NCBI RefSeq assembly: GCF_001493375.1
Contig: NZ_LN929896.1
Span: 324,299-388,298, forward strand
DNA from: Streptomyces specialis
GTDB taxonomy: Bacteria > Actinomycetota > Actinomycetes > Streptomycetales > Streptomycetaceae
DNA: 64,000 bases
Reading direction: 5' to 3'
The notes under the pieces are model-generated. The model had not been told where the DNA came from and did no database searches. It was given only the letters and a program-made list of their open reading frames with translations. Positions 61,639 to 64,000 of the stretch are shown here, in pieces (position 1 is the stretch's first letter; each line of letters starts with the position of its first letter). The translations under genes and the position numbers were made by a program.

Positions 61639-63999
61639 TCACTCCGCCCCGCCCTCCATCCACTGGGTCATCAGGCTCAGCAGGTGGTCGGTGTCGACCG
61701 GCTTGGTCACATAGTCGGAAGCGCCGGACTCGATGCTCTTCTCGCGGTCGCCCTTCATCGCCTTCGCCGTCAGCGCGATGATCGGCAGACCCGAGAACTG
61801 CGGCATGCGCCGGATCGCCGAGGTGGTCGAATACCCGTCCATCTCCGGCATCATGATGTCCATCAGAACCAGCGCCACGTCCTCGTTGGACTCCAGCACC
61901 TCGATGCCCTCCCGCCCGTTCTCGGCGTAGAGGACGCGCAGCCCGTGCTGTTCGAGCACGCTGGTGAGCGCGAACACGTTGCGCACGTCGTCGTCGACGA
62001 TCAGCACCTTCCGGCCCTTGAAGTCCCGGTACACCTGCCGCTGCCGCGCCGCCTCCGCCTCGTCGGCGGACTGCTCCCCGGCCCGCTCCGGCTGCCGGCC
62101 GCGCGCCTGGCCGTTGTCCAGGAACCGCTCCCGGTGACGCCGCGTCAGCGACTCCGCCGCCCGCTCCGCCGCGATCGACGCCTGGCGGCCCCCCGCCAGG
62201 GCGGGCGGCCCCGACTGCGACGCGGCGTCCGCGGAGCCGCCGGCCTGCTCGTCGGCCGGCTCCTCGTCGCCCTCGGCCGGCGGCAGCGCGGCCCGCTCCT
62301 CGGCACCGGTCAGCGTCCCGTTGGCGAGCTGCGTGTAGCCGGGCGGCGGCAGCTCCGTCGGCTGGAGCGGCAGGAACAGCGTGAACGTGGAGCCGCGTCC
62401 CGGCTCGCTCGCCGCGTGGATCTCCCCGCCCAGCAGCCGCGCGATCTCCCGGCTGATCGACAGGCCGAGCCCGGTGCCGCCGTACTTGCGGCTGGTCGTG
62501 CCGTCCGCCTGCTTGAACGCCTCGAAGATCACCCGCATCTTGCTCGCCGCGATCCCGATGCCCGTGTCGGAGACGGCGAACGCCACCAGCGGCGCGTCGG
62601 CGCTCTGGATCGAGCCGCTCTCCAGCATCTGTTCCCGGATGTCGTCCGGCACCTCGGAACCGGCCGGCCTGATCACCAGCTCGACCGACCCGGTCTCGGT
62701 GAACTTCACCGCGTTCGACAGCAGGTTCCGCAGCACCTGCAACAGCCGCTGCTCGTCGGTGTGCAGCGTGGCGGGCAGCTCGGGCGAGACCCGCACCGAG
62801 AACTCCAGGTTCTTCTCCGCCGTCAGCGGGCGGAACGACGCCTCGATGTAGTCGACGAGCTGCACCAGCGCGATCCTGGCCGGGCTGATCTCCATCTTGC
62901 CCGCCTCGACCTTGGACAGGTCGAGGATGTCGTTGATGAGCTGGAGCAGGTCGGTGCCCGCGCCGTGGATCGTCTCGGCGAACTCGACCTGCTTGGGCGA
63001 CAGATTGCCGTCCGCGTTGTCGGCGAGCAGCTTGGCGAGGATCAGCAGCGAGTTGAGCGGGGTGCGCAGCTCGTGCGACATGTTCGCCAGGAACTCGGAC
63101 TTGTAGCGCATCGAGACCGCGAGCTGCTCGGCACGCTCCTGGAGCCCGCGCCTGGCCTCCTCGATCTCCGAGTTCTTGACCTCGATGTTCCGGTTGGTCT
63201 TGGCGAGCAGGTCCGCCTTGTCCTTCAGCTCCGCGTTCGACTCCTGGAGCGCGAGCTGCTGCCGCTCCAGCTCCCCCGAACGGTCCTGCAACTCGTCGGC
63301 GAGCGCCCGCGACTGCGCGAGCAGCATCTCCGTACGGGTGCTGACACTGATCGTGTTGACGCTGGTGGCGATCATCTCCGCCATCTGCGACAGGAAGTCC
63401 CGCTCGATCTGCGTGAACGGCTTGAACGACGCCAGCTCCAGCACGCCGAGCACCCGCTCCTCGAACAGCACCGGCACGATGATCACCGTGACCGGCGGAG
63501 CCTCGCCCAGCCCCGAGGAGATCTTCAGGTACCCCTCCGGCGTCGGCCCGAACAGCAGCGTGCGCCGCTCGGCCGCCGCCGTCCCGATCAGCGACTCCCC
63601 CGGCCGGAACGACATGGCGTGCGCGCCGGCCGCGTACCCGTACGAGGCGAGCATCCGCAGCTCGTAGTCGTCGCCCTCGCCGGGCCCGGCGACCACGTCG
63701 ATGTCCCCGTCCGCGGGTACCGCCAGGTAGAACGCGCCGTGCTGCGCGGTGACCGCCGGGCACAGCTCGCTCATGATCAGGCCGGCGACGTCCTTCAGGT
63801 CGCGCCTGCCCTGCATCAGCGCCGAGATCCGCGCCAGGTTGCCCTTCAGCCAGTCCTGTTCCTTGTTGGCCAGGGTGGCCTCGCGCAGGTTCCTGATCAT
63901 CGCGTTGACGTTCTCCTGCACGACCAGGATCTCGCCGGCGGCGTCGGTGTCGATGCGCACGTTGTGGTCGCCGCGGGTCACGAAGGCGGCGACGCGCGC
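61639..63999 (-). CDS. osaA: Hybrid sensor histidine kinase of OsaA type (N-terminus beyond window)
   Basis: At least 786 residues, entering from beyond the right edge. Order: HAMP repeat (VTRGDHNVRIDTDAAGEILVVQENVNAMI), GAF sensor (LIMSELCPAVTAQHGAFYLA), a coiled-coil stretch (SNAELKDKADLLAKTNRNIEVKN), HisKA FLANMSHELRTPLNSLL with phospho-His, ATPase SNAVKFTETGSV, DTGIGIA, GGTGLGLSISREIARLLGG, a disordered Gly/Glu/Ala linker and a C-terminal receiver (KVLIVDDDVRNVFAL, VLMDIMMPEMDGY, TKPVD). It phosphorylates its own receiver and probably OsaB. HAMP repeats upstream will lie outside the window. Confidence 0.9.
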   Translation of the reverse strand, partial: ARVAAFVTRGDHNVRIDTDAAGEILVVQENVNAMIRNLREATLANKEQDWLKGNLARISALMQGRRDLKDVAGLIMSELCPAVTAQHGAFYLAVPADGDIDVVAGPGEGDDYELRMLASYGYAAGAHAMSFRPGESLIGTAAAERRTLLFGPTPEGYLKISSGLGEAPPVTVIIVPVLFEERVLGVLELASFKPFTQIERDFLSQMAEMIATSVNTISVSTRTEMLLAQSRALADELQDRSGELERQQLALQESNAELKDKADLLAKTNRNIEVKNSEIEEARRGLQERAEQLAVSMRYKSEFLANMSHELRTPLNSLLILAKLLADNADGNLSPKQVEFAETIHGAGTDLLQLINDILDLSKVEAGKMEISPARIALVQLVDYIEASFRPLTAEKNLEFSVRVSPELPATLHTDEQRLLQVLRNLLSNAVKFTETGSVELVIRPAGSEVPDDIREQMLESGSIQSADAPLVAFAVSDTGIGIAASKMRVIFEAFKQADGTTSRKYGGTGLGLSISREIARLLGGEIHAASEPGRGSTFTLFLPLQPTELPPPGYTQLANGTLTGAEERAALPPAEGDEEPADEQAGGSADAASQSGPPALAGGRQASIAAERAAESLTRRHRERFLDNGQARGRQPERAGEQSADEAEAARQRQVYRDFKGRKVLIVDDDVRNVFALTSVLEQHGLRVLYAENGREGIEVLESNEDVALVLMDIMMPEMDGYSTTSAIRRMPQFSGLPIIALTAKAMKGDREKSIESGASDYVTKPVDTDHLLSLMTQWMEGGAE

Positions 64000-64000
64000 G

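Overview
The window is about 64 kb of very GC-rich DNA from a high-GC actinobacterium, almost certainly a Streptomyces or close relative. The evidence is many GTG starts (and at least one TTG start), the principal sigma factor HrdB with its Lys/Ala-rich N-terminus, the glutamate uptake operon gluABCD, nrdRJ, ClgR, a DUF4192/DUF3046/DUF7455 set and an OsaAB-type two-component pair. From memory, not checked here, the order parE - hrdB - nrdRJ - lexA - hflX - dapF - miaAB - gluABCD - recAX - lhr - clgR - pgsA - rimO - ftsK - osaBA matches a conserved core segment of the Streptomyces coelicolor chromosome. This is housekeeping core, not a genomic island: I see no IS element, prophage, CRISPR array, tRNA or rRNA.

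Layout. 1-9 kb: start of parE, a DUF7455 zinc-finger protein, a secreted trypsin-like protease, hrdB, a FadR-type GntR regulator, a fused ABC-2 exporter, a NUDIX/NrtR-type protein and a DUF4192 protein. 9-21 kb: a RecQ helicase with a phosphoribosyltransferase-like tail, RNase HII, a histidine phosphatase, a YdbC-like protein, a broken NmrA-like dehydrogenase, the B12-dependent ribonucleotide reductase with its repressor NrdR (tandem NrdR boxes upstream), LexA (with its own SOS box) and a DinG-type helicase. 21-32 kb: a two-gene siderophore-synthetase operon, a lipoprotein serine protease, panD, hflX, the RelA/SpoT homologue rshA, dapF, a membrane protein and miaA. 33-44 kb: miaB with a dioxygenase-like neighbour, a TAXI-type binding protein beside a two-component system, gluABCD and an FAD monooxygenase. 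44-64 kb: recX-recA with an SOS promoter, azlCD with an AraC regulator, the large helicase lhr, clgR, cinA-pgsA-rimO, a RodZ-like protein, ftsK and the osaB/osaA pair.

The DNA-repair genes form a theme: lexA, recA, recX, dinG-like, recQ and lhr lie in one 45-kb stretch, and two show recognisable SOS boxes.

The most striking non-genic signal is technical. At least five conserved genes (the NmrA-like gene, rshA, miaB, the histidine kinase at 37 kb, lhr) are broken by short insertions or a fold-back inverted repeat. Two of these carry clear remnants of the Tn5/Nextera mosaic-end adaptor with homopolymer G/C runs, so they look like sequencing or assembly artefacts and not real mutations. I did not find a convincing undescribed biological system; the best biological leads are the RecQ-phosphoribosyltransferase fusion and the orphan siderophore pair.
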